Assembly: GCF_958979055.1 (NCBI RefSeq)
Contig: NC_084894.1
Span: 10,552,468 to 10,616,467, forward strand
Length of the DNA: 64,000 nucleotides
Direction: 5' to 3'
Origin: Alnus glutinosa
Lineage: Eukaryota; Streptophyta; Magnoliopsida; Fagales; Betulaceae
Part shown: piece after piece, positions 38,340 through 50,200 of the stretch
Layout of the letters: each line of letters begins with the position of its first letter
Numbering within the stretch: the stretch's first letter is position 1
Made by a program: the position numbers and the translations under genes
Notes under the pieces: model-generated
Database searches by the model: none
What the model was told of the DNA's origin: nothing
The model's input: only the letters and a program-made list of their open reading frames with translations

Positions 38340-40748
38340 GGGTATATGTATAATAAATTCCTGAGTCGACGCACGATTTGAAAATGCTCCCTAGCTTTTT
38401 AATTTTCAACATTAACTCCTTAACTTTTTCGCGTTTTCGAATTGGGTTATTCCACCATTTTTCCATCCAATTTTGCAAATTCCGTTTGGTTGAGTCACCG
38501 TTTGTCCATGTAAGCATCGACAACTCAGCTTAAAAACGGCACCGTTTCAATATTTTCTTAACACCTCAGCCCTAAATAATTTTTTTAATAATTTTATTTA
38601 AAGAGAATTTTTTTTTTAAAAAAAAGGAACGGTTGGGGTGGCAGCAGCCACCCCCTTGTGGGTTTGGGGGCACCTGCCGCCACCCTTGGGAGGGGGGTGG
38701 TCTGCGAGCCACCCCCTATCGGCAAGCACCGGTCAAAGTGCTTCAGAACATGAACATGGAGTAAAATATTTAGCGCTTCTTCCACAATAAGGCTATCCTT
38801 AGGCCCAGCAGTTAAACATGCGCTTAAGGCAGAATTGATCCTTTGCATAGTGAAGGTCATTGCTTTAACTGTGGGTGTATCTGTAGAAGACAGCAATTGA
38901 AAATTTTTGAGCAAGTAAATGAGAAATCCTGCATCTATCTGTGCCAACAAAACAGCAGCAGACCAAAATCCTCCACCAGATGCACCCCAGCCAACACCCA
39001 ACCCTGGAGCAGGGCCTTCCCTACCAAATATCTCAATGGACTGAACAAAGTGCCACTCTGAAGCAACTAACTTCATAAAAATGTTTAAGAGACTTCTCAA
39101 TTCAACCATAGACCCCTTAAGTATCCCATCCTCAAGTATTTTCCCTTCTTTTGAGATCCAATATTCTTGGGAAGGACTATGGACAGCATTCTTGGCTAGC
39201 TGGATCAACTTATCCATGTTTACAATAACCTGGAAAAATCCATGAAGGCAACATACAGAGAAGCTAATGATGTTTCATAATTACCTTGCTGTCTCAAATG
39301 ACATAGTTCCTCGATGAAAGAGCCGCGGGATATTCTGAACTATTGGCACCTGAAATGCTCAAAAATCCATTTTTAACAATTTTGAGTCCAACCTTAGGTA
39401 CAAACTCTGGCAGCCACGGCACGAGTTCACCACTTCCATGCAGGTTGACACTATCCTCTGGGACCACCCTTTCAAGCACTCTGCAAAGCATAAGCATGAC
39501 AGCCGAACACACCCACAACAAGGGAGTTACAGAAGTATCTTGGAAAACAAAGTTACTCCCTATTCCTTTTTGCCATTCAAAGAGTTTTTGTCTAATGTGG
39601 ATCATTCTTCAGTGCTGTCCACTTCATAGCTAAATCAACCATTGGACTGACACAACTCCATGACCAGACCTCTGTATCATCACCAGCATTCTCCTGTGAA
39701 AAGAGATTTGGAAGTCTTCTAGCCAAAGCTTCCAAAACAAGGTATGCCTCTGTAGAGATAGAAGTGGAATTCACTAAGAAGACTATTCTGTATAAGTTTT
39801 TCAGGGACCCCAAATTTCTTAATTTCCCAGTTTTATTTGAAACAGAATGTCTGAAAAATGATTCTTTCCTTTTTCACTTTTGTCATTTACAGTCTGGGAA
39901 GGAGATCGACCTCACACCCAAAAGGCCGTGAGCTTCTTTTCAATTTATATGTTGATGATGAATCATGCATGGTTGTCTTTCTATCATACACAACTTTTTG
40001 AGTGAAGACAAACAAACAAACAAACAACGTTTCATGTGGGAAAGTTTAACTCCTGATTTCCCAGACACGACCGTAATTGAAGTTACAAGGAAACTATCGG
40101 TTTTCACAAAGTCCAGCCTGTTGCATCCGGTTCGGGCAACTCATCAAACAACCGATGTACATCTCTCTATTCATAGTTCTTGCCATACATGTCAATCAAC
40201 GCACTAGGAATAACATGATTCGAATCGAACCCACGTCTCACAACCTCCACGTGAAAGCACCGGCCACCTTAACAAAAAGACCATAAAAAACCGAGCCTCC
40301 GAAAAATCACGATTTATTTTAAAATAAAGAGAAAGGAAGTACTTGGGAGGGGTGGTCTGCCAGCCAACCCCCTCCCAAGGGTGGCGGCAGGTGCCCCCAA
40401 ACCCACAAGGGGGTGGCTGCCGCCACCCCAACCCTTCCTTTTTTTAAAAAAAGAAAAAAAGAAAAAAAGAAAAAAAATTCTTTTTAAATAAAATTATTAA
40501 AAAAATTATTTGGAGCTGAAGAGTTAAGGAAATATTGAAACGGCGTCTTTTTTAAGTTGAATTGTTGATATTTACGTGGACAAACGATGACTCAGCCAAA
40601 TAAAATTTGCAAAATTAGATGGAAAAGTAATTAATGAAAGGACCAAATTCGAAATCGTGAAAAGTTAATAAGTCAATGTTGAAAACTAAAAAGTTAGGGA
40701 GTATTTTCAAATTGCACATCGACTAAGGAATTGATTATACATTTACCC
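38340..40748. mobile_element. Mutator-like (Pack-MULE-type) element C
   Basis: Perfect 9-bp target duplication TAAAAAATA (38331-38339 and 40749-40757), identical to that of copy A and in the same flanking context. Terminal repeats begin GGGTATATGTATAATAAA on the left and GGGTAAATGTATAATCAA on the complement of the right. It contains the MINIYO fragment and lacks the solo LTR of copy A. The GC-rich inner ends of the terminal repeats are well preserved (38640-38715 and 40340-40440). Confidence 0.88.
38720..39815 (-). pseudogene. IYO: Captured fragment of RPAP1/MINIYO, copy C
   Basis: Same remnant as copies A and B, sharing the stop after NDPH and the two-base shift near 39270. Private damage is an 8-bp deletion near 39323 (GAGCCGCGGG against GAGCCACTTCCAGCGGG) that truncates the middle frame. 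Nonfunctional. Confidence 0.85.
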
Positions 40749-40759
40749 TAAAAAATACA

Positions 40760-41210
40760 ACTGAGATGATGTCTTTCAATAACAATTGTCTTATAACTGA
40801 TAGTAATCTTTGGCGATGATAGAATTCACCTACTCTTTTTGTCATTTTTTTTGGCAATAATATAATTGCCATATCAATATGCCAACATACTCTCTTACCG
40901 GAGCATATGAATTGATGGGGTTGAACGGACAAAAATTAGCTACAAATCAATTTAATAAAGTGATGTGTTTTTAAATCAATCTAAGAGACATTTGCAACAT
41001 ACCAATCAAGTTTGTAGCTAACTTCCTCGAACCCTCCTAATAATTTGTGAATGGCTCTAAAGAAAAGTAATTAGTCAATGGGAAGCTATTCTTATCATCC
41101 GAGATAAATTTCAAACTCTTCACTTGCAAAATATGTATTTTAGTGAGGAATGCACTCAACATCAATCAGCTTTTATGGTCCCAACTTGTTTATGTTTTCT
41201 TTCACCGTTC

Positions 41211-41247
<37 letters not shown>

Positions 41248-42240
41248 AAAGCTAGCTTCCACTTTGAACTCTTCACTAATATATTGCGACAATCTTGACA
41301 GTAAAAAGTGTAGGTGTTGCTCATATCATTAATCCTTTCAAAGGTCTTGACTTTGGGTAAGAGTTTAATGTAGCCTCACAAATCAAACACTAAAAAGAAA
41401 CGCTAACAAAATGCTAATCAAATCAATCCTACTTCAAAAACCCATTTGAGGGGGGCAATTTGTCTTTGAGGAGATGAGTAAAATATATATGAGGCGGACA
41501 TTTGTTGTAGAAAAATATATTTCTAGTGTTTTTATTTGACTTTTATGCAACTTTATGGACCCCAAAGCACCCCCTGGGTCCTGCGCTAAGGATAGAGGAA
41601 GAGGACCAACTACTACAACCTTCTGCATATTTTGCTTCTTTCTTTTTTTTTTTTCTTTTATTATTATTATTATTATTGTTTTCGTTTTCGCTTATAGGCA
41701 CTGTACTAATGGCTACTCTTCAATTTTATTATTTTATTATTTTCTCCTTTTTTCCTTTCTTTATTATATCACGTACACAAACAGGGTTCTCACAAGAGTG
41801 AATGCGACTCAGGTGCATGCTGCCTTATTGTCCAAGTACGAGTTCTAGAGGGAAACGCCCTATGGGATGACAAAGTGAAGTAGCCCGGACTGCAGTGTAT
41901 ATCTGAACCATGGGGTTGTGCCAAAATGCAATATATTTCACTGTTTTTTTTTGAAGGCCTAAAAACTTGTGTAGAAATTTATGGAAAAAAAAATAATATG
42001 AGAGTAAAAACAGAAGCAAGAGATAGAAAAGATACAATAAATTTTGGGGTAGACTAGATACAAGCTCATTTGGGATACATTTGCTGTACATTTCTTTTAC
42101 AATTAAATCCAATTGTTGATTGGCACAGAAACTGTATACATGGATATGTACTGTAGAATGTAGATATATACTAGGTGAAAAAAATAAAAAATAAAAAATC
42201 TCATTTTGAGGTGGTTCAATATCAGACACCTACATCTACC
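40760..42240. other. Unit C-specific noncoding stretch
   Basis: Diverges from units A and B after about 40825 and replaces the left half of the repeat element. It contains a long A run (41217-41245), an ATT/T-rich stretch at 41640-41770 and no protein-like frame. Origin unclear. Confidence 0.55.
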
Positions 42241-42249
42241 ACGGTTAAT

Positions 42250-42470
42250 TATTCTCGAATTCTGGCCAGTTTAGTTGGAATTTGAAAATTTTTGCGGAAT
42301 TCCGGCCATATTGGTCAGATTCTAGACAATCTGACCGGAATCTAGTTCGCCGGAATCCTGCGACAGTGGCTGTAGGGGTGAAATAACCGCTCGCTAATAA
42401 TCGCTAACCGCCCATAACCGCTAACCGTATAACCGCCCATAACCGCTAACCGTTAACCGCTAACCACCTT

Positions 42471-42535
<65 letters not shown>

Positions 42536-42662
42536 TGTATATAGTTTTTTAAAACAAAACCTAATTCAGTTTTTCATCCTATTGTAAACAAAATCTCTCT
42601 CTCACTCCCAGTGCGCCGCACACCTCCCCCTCTCTCTCGACTCTCACTCTCTCAGTCTACTC

Positions 42663-42697
<35 letters not shown>

Positions 42698-43150
42698 CGA
42701 GATCGTGTCACCTTCGTCGAGATCGGGTCGCCTTCACCAGGTCACTGAGATTGTATTGCTTCTTAGATTTAAATATTTGTACCTTGATTTGTTATTCTAG
42801 GTCTTAGATCTGAATCTTTGTGGTTGATGATGTGAATCTACTAGTTTTTGTATGATCGGCAATCGGCGTAGGCGGTAGGACACCAACAGAAAAAGGCTGA
42901 AAAAAAATAAAAAATAAAATCGGTTGCCGGTTTATAACGCGGTTTTGGCCAATAACCGCTAACCGTAACCGCCTTTTCACTCCTAGGTGGCCGGACAATG
43001 CCGGATTCCGGCCACAGTTGCTGGATTCAGTTTTAGGCCGTTAATGATTTTTTCGTACGAGCCAAAAGTCAAAAAATATTTTCAAGAAAAATCATTTTTT
43101 TTCTAAAAAATGATTTTGGTGAAAATATTTTACGACAAAAAAACATTTTA
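42250..43150. repeat. GGAATCCGGCC-type repeat element, copy C (partial, split)
   Basis: Only the right part of the repeat core remains (42250-42372 and 42986-43040), interrupted by the hAT element, followed by the inverted end AAAATATTTTACGAC near 43125. Confidence 0.55.
42373..42985. mobile_element. hAT-type nonautonomous element, 613 bp
   Basis: Ends TAGGGGTGAAA and, on the complement of the right side, TAGGAGTGAAA. Flanked by an 8-bp duplication with two mismatches, AGTGGCTG (42365-42372) and GGTGGCCG (42986-42993). The uninterrupted site GGTGGCC is seen in unit A. It has subterminal clusters of AACCGC/GCGGTT repeats, an (AT)n tract and (CT)n runs. No transposase. Confidence 0.82.
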
Positions 43151-43370
43151 CCATAAAGGAAAAAAAGCTGAAGAAATCTTTGATTAAATAATTAAAAAGT
43201 GGCAATCACGCACATGGGAGAGTCCAAGGTCCAGAGAATTAAACATTATTCAATGCATGTATGTGTATAGAAGCCCAACTTAAAAGGAAGTAAAAACCAC
43301 CAAAAACACCCCACCACCACCCACTGCACTAGAGCTTTCAAGTACATGGCCACGAATGCAGTACTCCTCG

Positions 43371-44542
43371 CTAGCTGGAATTTTCAGCCATGAAATGTTG
43401 AATGATTTGCATCAATTCATTTGCCGCTTCTGAATTAGGATCAATAGTGAAGAAACCGTGCTGTTTTCCTTCAAACTCCACATACTCAATCTTCTTTCCC
43501 CAATTCTTAAGCCGCCTTGCATAATCTGCAGCTCTGTCTTTCAGTAAGTCACTTCCCCCAACTATCACCAGGATGGGATCAAGATCCACTGCTTCAAGAT
43601 TGCGGCTCGATGGCCCAAATGGGTTTACAAGTGGGTGATCAGTAGTATCCCCAATTGGAATAGATAGCCTCCAAAACCTACCCATTTATATAAAACAATT
43701 TTATATTAGATGCTAAAATTGCTTGCATCACGTAATTGGCTCTCTTTCTTACAAAGTACTTGCTTTTTCGAAAATTGATTTTTACTGTCACGTCATCTCA
43801 ATAATATTGGAGCCGTATAATAATATACTAAATAGCATTATATATATATATATATAACTTGATAATATGGCAGAAAATCAGCCATCACCACAAAAATTCG
43901 GCTATTTCTGGACAATTTTAAACCGTCTAGAATAGGTGAAAAACCGTCAGGAATTGATTCTTGACGATTTATTTATAGTGTGGGAAAAATTAATTCTGGA
44001 TAGTTTGGGCAAAACTGCCAGAAATTCTAGACGGTTTCACTGTCATGTCATGTCAATTGTATAACAATCATATAACAGTTTACTAACTATACTTATGGTC
44101 CGTTTAGGTTTACAATTCAAAATGTGTGAAATAAAAATAGCGATTTTAAGACATGCGATTTAAAAACATGATTTTTAAAAGAGTAATGATTCACTACCAC
44201 CTAAATATACAACTTTTCACCACCTTGTCTATGTGGCAAGGTGGTCTCCTACTAATTTTAGAGTTTTTTTATTTTTAAAAAATAAAATAAAGTGGGGGAC
44301 CACCTTGCCACATAGACAAGGTGGTGAAAAGTTGTATATTTAGGTGGTAAAGAATCATTTCTCTTTTTAAAAACATAAATTAATCAAAATTTAATAGTGA
44401 TCAATTACATGTTCAATGATAATTTTAAAAGCCACATCATTTTTGGAGAGACACAAAAATAACAAAAGAGTGACTTTTAGCATTATATTACTCTTTATTC
44501 ATAAATAACGTAATATAATACTTTTTTTCTTTCAAAAAAGTA

Positions 44543-44586
<44 letters not shown>

Positions 44587-45275
44587 TCAATGAGCTCCAA
44601 ATTCAGAAAGGCCTCCTTTGGTCCTTCAGCCTCGTACTTGGTCCTTACGGTGCCACCAAAAAACGGCGCCAATAAAACATATCCCCTCACCCGAACCGGA
44701 CCCAACTCGGGCGACCCGGATCCTAACCGAACCGCCAAATTGTGAGCGATATTCCCACCCGCCGAGTCACCCGATAAGAAAATGTTACCAAAATCAGCCA
44801 CCTCAGTCAGCCACGAGTCCGGCTCGCTGGACACGGCTTGGGCCTGGAGCCACTTGACGGCCAAGAATCCATCCTCGATAGCAGCCGGGAGCCGACTCTC
44901 CGGACTCAGCCGATAGTCCGGAGACACGACCACGGCTTGCAGCTCCAAAGCGAGGCGGAAACAGTAGTTCTGACAGTTGGGCCAGGTGCGGGAGCCAATG
45001 CAAAAGCCGCCGCCGTGGATGTAGTAAAAGACAGGGAGCTTGGAGGTGGAAGAGGGCGAGAAAGTGGCCGGCTTGTACAGGCGGAGCTGAAGGTTGTTAG
45101 CGGCGTCAAAAACGACGTCCTTCCATAGAACGGAGCCATCATCGTGGACGGGGACGTTGAAGCTTGGTTTGGAAGAGCGGACGATGGAACCATCGCTGTA
45201 GACATGGAGGACACCTCGGCAATCGTCAACCACGTGGGGTGGAATAGTAGCGGCAGAGGCAACGGTGTCGGACAT
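43371..45275 (-). CDS. CXE15: CXE15-like carboxylesterase, intact copy (332 aa)
   Basis: Alpha/beta-hydrolase of the plant CXE (hormone-sensitive-lipase-like) family, soluble, hydrolysing ester substrates. Arabidopsis CXE15, its closest recalled relative, has been reported to hydrolyse strigolactones. Exons are 44584-45275 and 43371-43677, with the intron splitting an Arg codon (AG/G). Oxyanion motif HGGG at residues 87-90, nucleophile elbow GDSAGG at 169-174 (Ser171), likely catalytic Asp274 in GGSDLLKD and His304 in KQHGF. The length is normal for the family. There is no signal peptide. The start ATG (MSDTVAS) is followed by full-length homology. Oddity: the splice donor is GT followed by a very long T run (38 A on the plus strand, 44545-44582), whereas the broken copies have GTTTGT. 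The 906-bp intron also holds a MITE and a CACTA-like piece. Substrate is not deducible from sequence. Confidence 0.9.
43886..44035. repeat. CACTA-like remnant in esterase intron
   Basis: Begins CACCACAAAAATTCGGC and contains inverted copies of ACCGTC and GACGGT motifs. Both resemble ends of CACTA elements (CACTACAAAAA...). Absent from the same intron in units A and B. No clean target duplication was found. Confidence 0.4.
44181..44363. mobile_element. 183-bp foldback MITE in esterase intron
   Basis: Nearly perfect palindrome with arms of about 70 bp. The left arm runs from GAGTAATGATTCACTACC and the right arm is its complement with few mismatches. Flanked by the 9-bp duplication TTTTTAAAA (44172-44180 and 44364-44372). 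Unit B has the uninterrupted site GATTTTTAAAAATGC. A 9-bp duplication suggests a Mutator-derived MITE. Confidence 0.85.
44545..44582. repeat. 38-base poly(A) run abutting the esterase splice donor
   Basis: Reads as poly(T) immediately after the first bases of the intron on the coding strand. Likely to vary in length and hard to sequence. Confidence 0.95.
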
Positions 45276-45560
45276 TGTTTTGCTGTTTGGGTGTCTGCGG
45301 AGGGAATTGAAGGAAGTGATCAGAAGGGTTAAGAAGAAGAAGATGAAGAAGAAGAAAAGGAATTAAGAATGCGACAAAAGAGTTGGGGGCCGGCAGTTGG
45401 TGTGGCAATCGACTGGCATTTTCTTTTTGTTGTGTTTGTAGGGGTGGGTGTGGGTCATGGGTGCCTTAAATGCTTAAATGGGACACTGGTTTGGATCCAA
45501 GAAGATCATGTTGGTCATGGTTTGTCTTACGTTATTGCCCGCGAAAGAAACGATAAAAAT

Positions 45561-45744
45561 CCGGAGAAATACTTCATATTTCACCTTTTTTTTTCTTTTT
45601 TTTTTTCTTTTTTTCAAAATTTGGTTCTAACTTCATGGGTTAATTGTGACATATTTTTCAAAATGATAAATCTCATGAGATTATGACACATCGATTTAGA
45701 ACCAAATTCTAAAAAAATAGTGATTGAATGTTTAATATTCCTCT
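45561..45744. repeat. Foldback insertion upstream of the intact esterase
   Basis: Absent from the corresponding flank of copy A (GATAAAATCTGTTATC). Contains inverted arms AATTTGGTTCTAA (about 45618) and TTAGAACCAAATT (about 45697). It probably lies in the promoter region, about 300 bp upstream of the ATG. Confidence 0.55.
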
Positions 45745-46039
45745 AAAATCTGTTATTCCCGTCTAGGACCGTTAAACACGAAAACAGCCGCATCATGCAA
45801 AAGCGCTAAAAGGTGAGGACTAAGAAGTACATCAAAACATCCCCTCTTGTATGGACATGTCAAAAAAAAAAAAAAAAAAAAGAATCAGAAAGAAGTACAT
45901 CAAAACGTACCGTTTAAGTACTCTGATTTGGAAGAACTAGTACTAAGCCCTTCTCATAGCTAATTGTAGAATATCTTTCACTTTGTTGTCGGTCTGAATA
46001 CTAAACAAATCTTTCAAACATGTTTCTAATAATTTTGAA

Positions 46040-46610
46040 ACTCCGATTATAAGGATTTTTTTTTTTTTTTTTGAAGTGAGTTGGTGAACCTTTTATTAGA
46101 AAAACATATTAAGCACATCGCTCGAAAGACATAATATCATAAATATAATGGGGGACTTCCTTTATAAGAACATGTTCCTCCATCATAGATAAAGCTTCAT
46201 TCGCAAGATAGTGGGCTGGTCCATTTAGCTTTCGCTTGACATGGTTGACATTCCATTTGTGCAAGCATTTCAGTGCCCTTCTAGTGTCTACAATTAAGTG
46301 GCTATGTCGGCTCTAATTTCTTTCATCTTTCTGCATCACCTTCTGCAGACCCAATTTCCGTAGAAATTAGTGGAGCATGTAATGCCGATGTTGCTTCTGC
46401 AATATCAGATGCAATAATATAATCTTTGGGCGCTGACAACGTTGTTGATCAACACCTTTCCCTTGCCATCTTTGAGTATAACACCAATACCCATCTTTCT
46501 GTTTTCTTTGTTAACAGCCGCATTCCAATTGATCTTGAAAAAACCATTCAAAGGGGTTTGCCAACTGATGTTCCTAAAAATTATTATTACTTCCTCTGAA
46601 TATTGCCGAG
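46040..46610 (-). pseudogene. LINE-derived RNase H-like fragment
   Basis: A minus-strand frame around 46400-46590 reads WQTPLNGFFKINWNAAV followed by MGIGVILKDGKGKVL, the start of the RNase H-like domain found at the end of plant non-LTR retroelement polyproteins. Downstream the frame decays with stops, but weak similarity continues to about 46040. Isolated fragment with no reverse transcriptase in reach. Confidence 0.7.
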
Positions 46611-46739
46611 CATTGGCACTTCAAAAAGCCTCCAATGATTCAATTGCTTTACATACCATTGTAGAAGAAGAACTAATAGATCACCCAAATACCACTGCAT
46701 TATGTCGTAGTCACAACTCATATAAAGCAATTCTAACAA

Positions 46740-46891
46740 TTAGAGTCGTTTTATCCCTTAAACGACTCTAACCTAGAGTTCAAACGCTATATGTTAAGTT
46801 GTTTTCTAACTGAATCCAAAAAAATGACTTAAAACGATTTGAGTCGTTTTTATGCCCAAAAATGACTCAAAATAAGCGGTTTTTTGTAGTG
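46740..46891. repeat. CACTA-type terminus
   Basis: On the complement the sequence starts CACTACAAAAAACCGC (46876-46891). It is followed by repeated AACGACT/GAGTCGTTTT motifs (46748-46870) like the subterminal repeats of CACTA elements. The other end was not identified. Confidence 0.45.
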
Positions 46892-47237
46892 CTATCATTT
46901 TCTTTTCTGCTTCTTCTTCTTCATTTTTTTTTATTTTTTATTTTTTTGCAGTAAGAATTGAAAAAATAAATAAAGGTGCCCAATAACTTCTAGTAAGAAG
47001 ATAATAATCATTAGATAATCATCTAAAATGGAAAGAAAACGTTACATCAGAATTTACAACTTTTCATTAATTCCTTACTCCGTCACCAATTTCTAATAAG
47101 TTAAACAAGGGCACTAGACCCAAAAAGAAAAAAAAGGATCTGGACAAGAACAAAAAATAAAGCCAGGGCAAAATCTTACAGACTGAAAATAGAAGGATCG
47201 AGAAAATCAAATAAAAAAAAAAAATCTCAGACCAATT

Positions 47238-50200
47238 TCATAGCCGTCTAGAATATCCAGAACCTCCACATTTCTTGCATAATATCAATCCTACAGAGAG
47301 ACAATTGATTTTGGTTGAGGAGAAATGTAAAGAGAAGTACAACTAAAACAAATTCAACAATTCAAGAATATGATATAATTTAAGGGCATCAAATTTTGAG
47401 CTTAAGGCAACAATTAACATCAATCTGCATGATTTAAAGCTGAAGGCCTATAAAAATAAGTAGAAAGATCATTCACCAAAATCCTTGAATGGGTTTTATG
47501 TCCTAAAATCATCACAATAAGAAAAGCAATAACAAAGACCACATCAAAATGCTCACACTATAAAACACCCAACTAACTCATTCAAATTGGTAGAGAACTC
47601 AAATGGGGAGAATAATTCATATTATATTTCCAAAAGTCCCATTTTTGTCAACTTTGTCAGAAGTATATCTAACATTAGAAAGGAATACCTGCACCTTTGC
47701 ACACCTTACAATCAATCAAGCCCATCTCTTGCTTCATCTTACCATTGTTACAGAAGACACATTTTGTGCCACCTGCCCATCAAAGAGCACTTTCAGAAAC
47801 ATGCTATTCTCCTCCAACACCACACACAAAATTAATGGGTCACTTTAAGCAGAAAAGGGACACCAGGGGGGTGAATTGCTTTCAAAATCATAGGTCACTA
47901 CAAGCAGAAAAGAGACACTAAGGGGAAGAATCATGCTATTGCAGGGTGATCGAGCTTCACAACTATTGCACAATTGATGAACAGGGGTTAGCGAAATTTT
48001 TCAAACAACCAAAAACTTAATGAATTACAGAACATAAAAACATAGAAAATGTTTTGATAAACATCACTTACACGGACTAGCACTAGCACATTGATGTATT
48101 CTGTTTCTGCAAATCACATGCAGGCTATACATATGTGGAAAAGTGTGTTTTGAGTGGTGGTTTTTTGTTTTTGATTTGAAAAACTGTTCTGATGTGACAT
48201 TAAAGTAAAAATAGTTTTGGGTTTTAAGTTGTTTGTTAATATTTTTGTTTTGAGAATAGAAAACAAAAGAGAGAAGAAGAAAAGTTTATAAACGGAGCCA
48301 ATTAACCACAAATTGGGGCATTTTGGTTGGTTGGGGAGGGGGGCGGGGGTTGAGTGGTTTGAAATACACGTGTACTATAGTTAAGCAATAACCAACAAAG
48401 TGAAATGCACATGTGATTTCCCAAACATATGGTCTTCTTTCTTCCTTCAATAACAAAATTCTTGGTGTTCTCAGAGGTTCTCAAAAGTATGGATTTTCCT
48501 CAAAACCTTTTAGTATCTCTTCATCAGTCAGGATTGAATATACAAAGTATACCACAATGGATGACCCCTTACCTTTAAGCAGGCCCCCACAATCAACCCA
48601 AGCTGATTATTTAAAATACATGTTTCCATCATGCACTGACACCAATATGATGGCATTCAATAAACTGCGCTTCTTAAGTGAAGACACTATTGTTTGTATG
48701 GACTTCCCTCGACATACTAGAGTTTGATGCCACCACATTTTATGCAATATGATCGATACTGCCATTTATTTAGCTAATTGATTGGGATACTAAAGTATTT
48801 CAATTTCTAGTTTGTCAAGCACACTTTTTCTAGTGAATTTTTAGAGTAGATTTTTTTAAAAAAAAATAAAATAAAATAAAAAATTGGCATTTACAGGCAA
48901 GAGATTGAATTACTTCATAATAGTACAAGAACAAATTCTTGCCATGCCATGCATAGGTGGAGCCAAGCCTGGGCGAGAGAGGGCAAATGACCCATCTGGC
49001 CCGCCTAAAGACATTGGGAAAATAAATTACCCCCCAGGATGTGATCAACTTTCAAAAGGATTGGGAAAATAAATGGGATTCTTAAAGGGAAGGATCTAGA
49101 TTCCAAACATAATGCAAAAGGATAATAAATAGGCTGAAAGGTATGTTCCCAAATGGCCCATTAAGAAAAATATCACATGCTATATCCATTTTCCTATTGA
49201 TTGCATGATTTGCATCATTCAGTGAATGTCAGTAATAAAAATGTTTTACAAAGTTGATTATAGTTAATCAGTAGATTCTATGCTATTGTAAAGTAAAGAA
49301 GGGTAGTCCTTCCACTTCTATCTTTTGATATCTTTAAATATAAGCATTCCCATTCTTCAGGAAATGCTCTACCTTTTAAGAATTTCAACAATGGAAATTT
49401 CAAATTCTATGTGATTAAGGTTGTACTTGGTTCCCTTTCCAATAACAGGAAAGACGTAAAAAATAAAGAAAATACATCTTGCTTAATTTTCCTCAAACTA
49501 ATCTTGCTTTGCAAACAACAAAAACGTTTTCATATTATAACTCATTATAAAGAAAAGATATTTTAAAATGATAAAATATGATAATATTGAATTGTTTATT
49601 TATTTTGTTAGTTATATTCTTTAATGTTTTTAATCAATTGTTTCTTTCAACTCTATCTTTTAATCTTATTCCCTGTGAACCAAAATACCGACTCCACCAC
49701 TGAAGCCATGCACACTAAACCCTATACAAAATTGTTTCATACAAGAGAAAGTCCAACAAGAGTGCTTCTTCAAATGTAAATCAGTGCTCTTCCCTCAATC
49801 TAAACGGCTCTGTTGCTATCTCACTGCACATCCAAGTACATGTTTATGTGCTCTTAAGTAAGCCACACATCTGAAATTTTAAATTTAAATTTCTTGCCAT
49901 TGTCTACAAGTTAAAACTTGTATCATGAAACAAATACATGAACCCCATTGTGTAAAGTTAGATGTGCAAAGCATCCACCAGAATGTATGATGGGAAAATT
50001 TCTCACAAGTCTTTACGACCTGCTCCATAATGTTTACTGAATCCACATACTTATGTTCCAGTACGCTAATTTTCAATTACAATGATTTTACCAGCATCAC
50101 AGACACTTTCAATTTAGAACTGATTAGAAAACTTAAAAAACGCAAACACAAGGCGAATAATGAAATCATATATCTATGTAAGATGACTATATACAAACCA

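Larger units (their letters stand above)
36495..45830. repeat. Tandem block, unit C (left end truncated)
   Basis: Begins within the sequence that corresponds to about 9505 in unit A (ACCAACAAAATCCTAGC). It then carries peptide gene C (37395), Mutator-like element C (38340-40748), an unrelated 1.4-kb stretch, part of the GGAATCCGGCC repeat, and the only intact esterase (43371-45275). Confidence 0.85.

Noticed and set aside
44618..45128. Plus-strand and alternative minus-strand frames over the esterase exon
   Set aside because: Shadows of the GC-rich esterase coding exon; only the 45275 frame has HGGG and GDSAGG.
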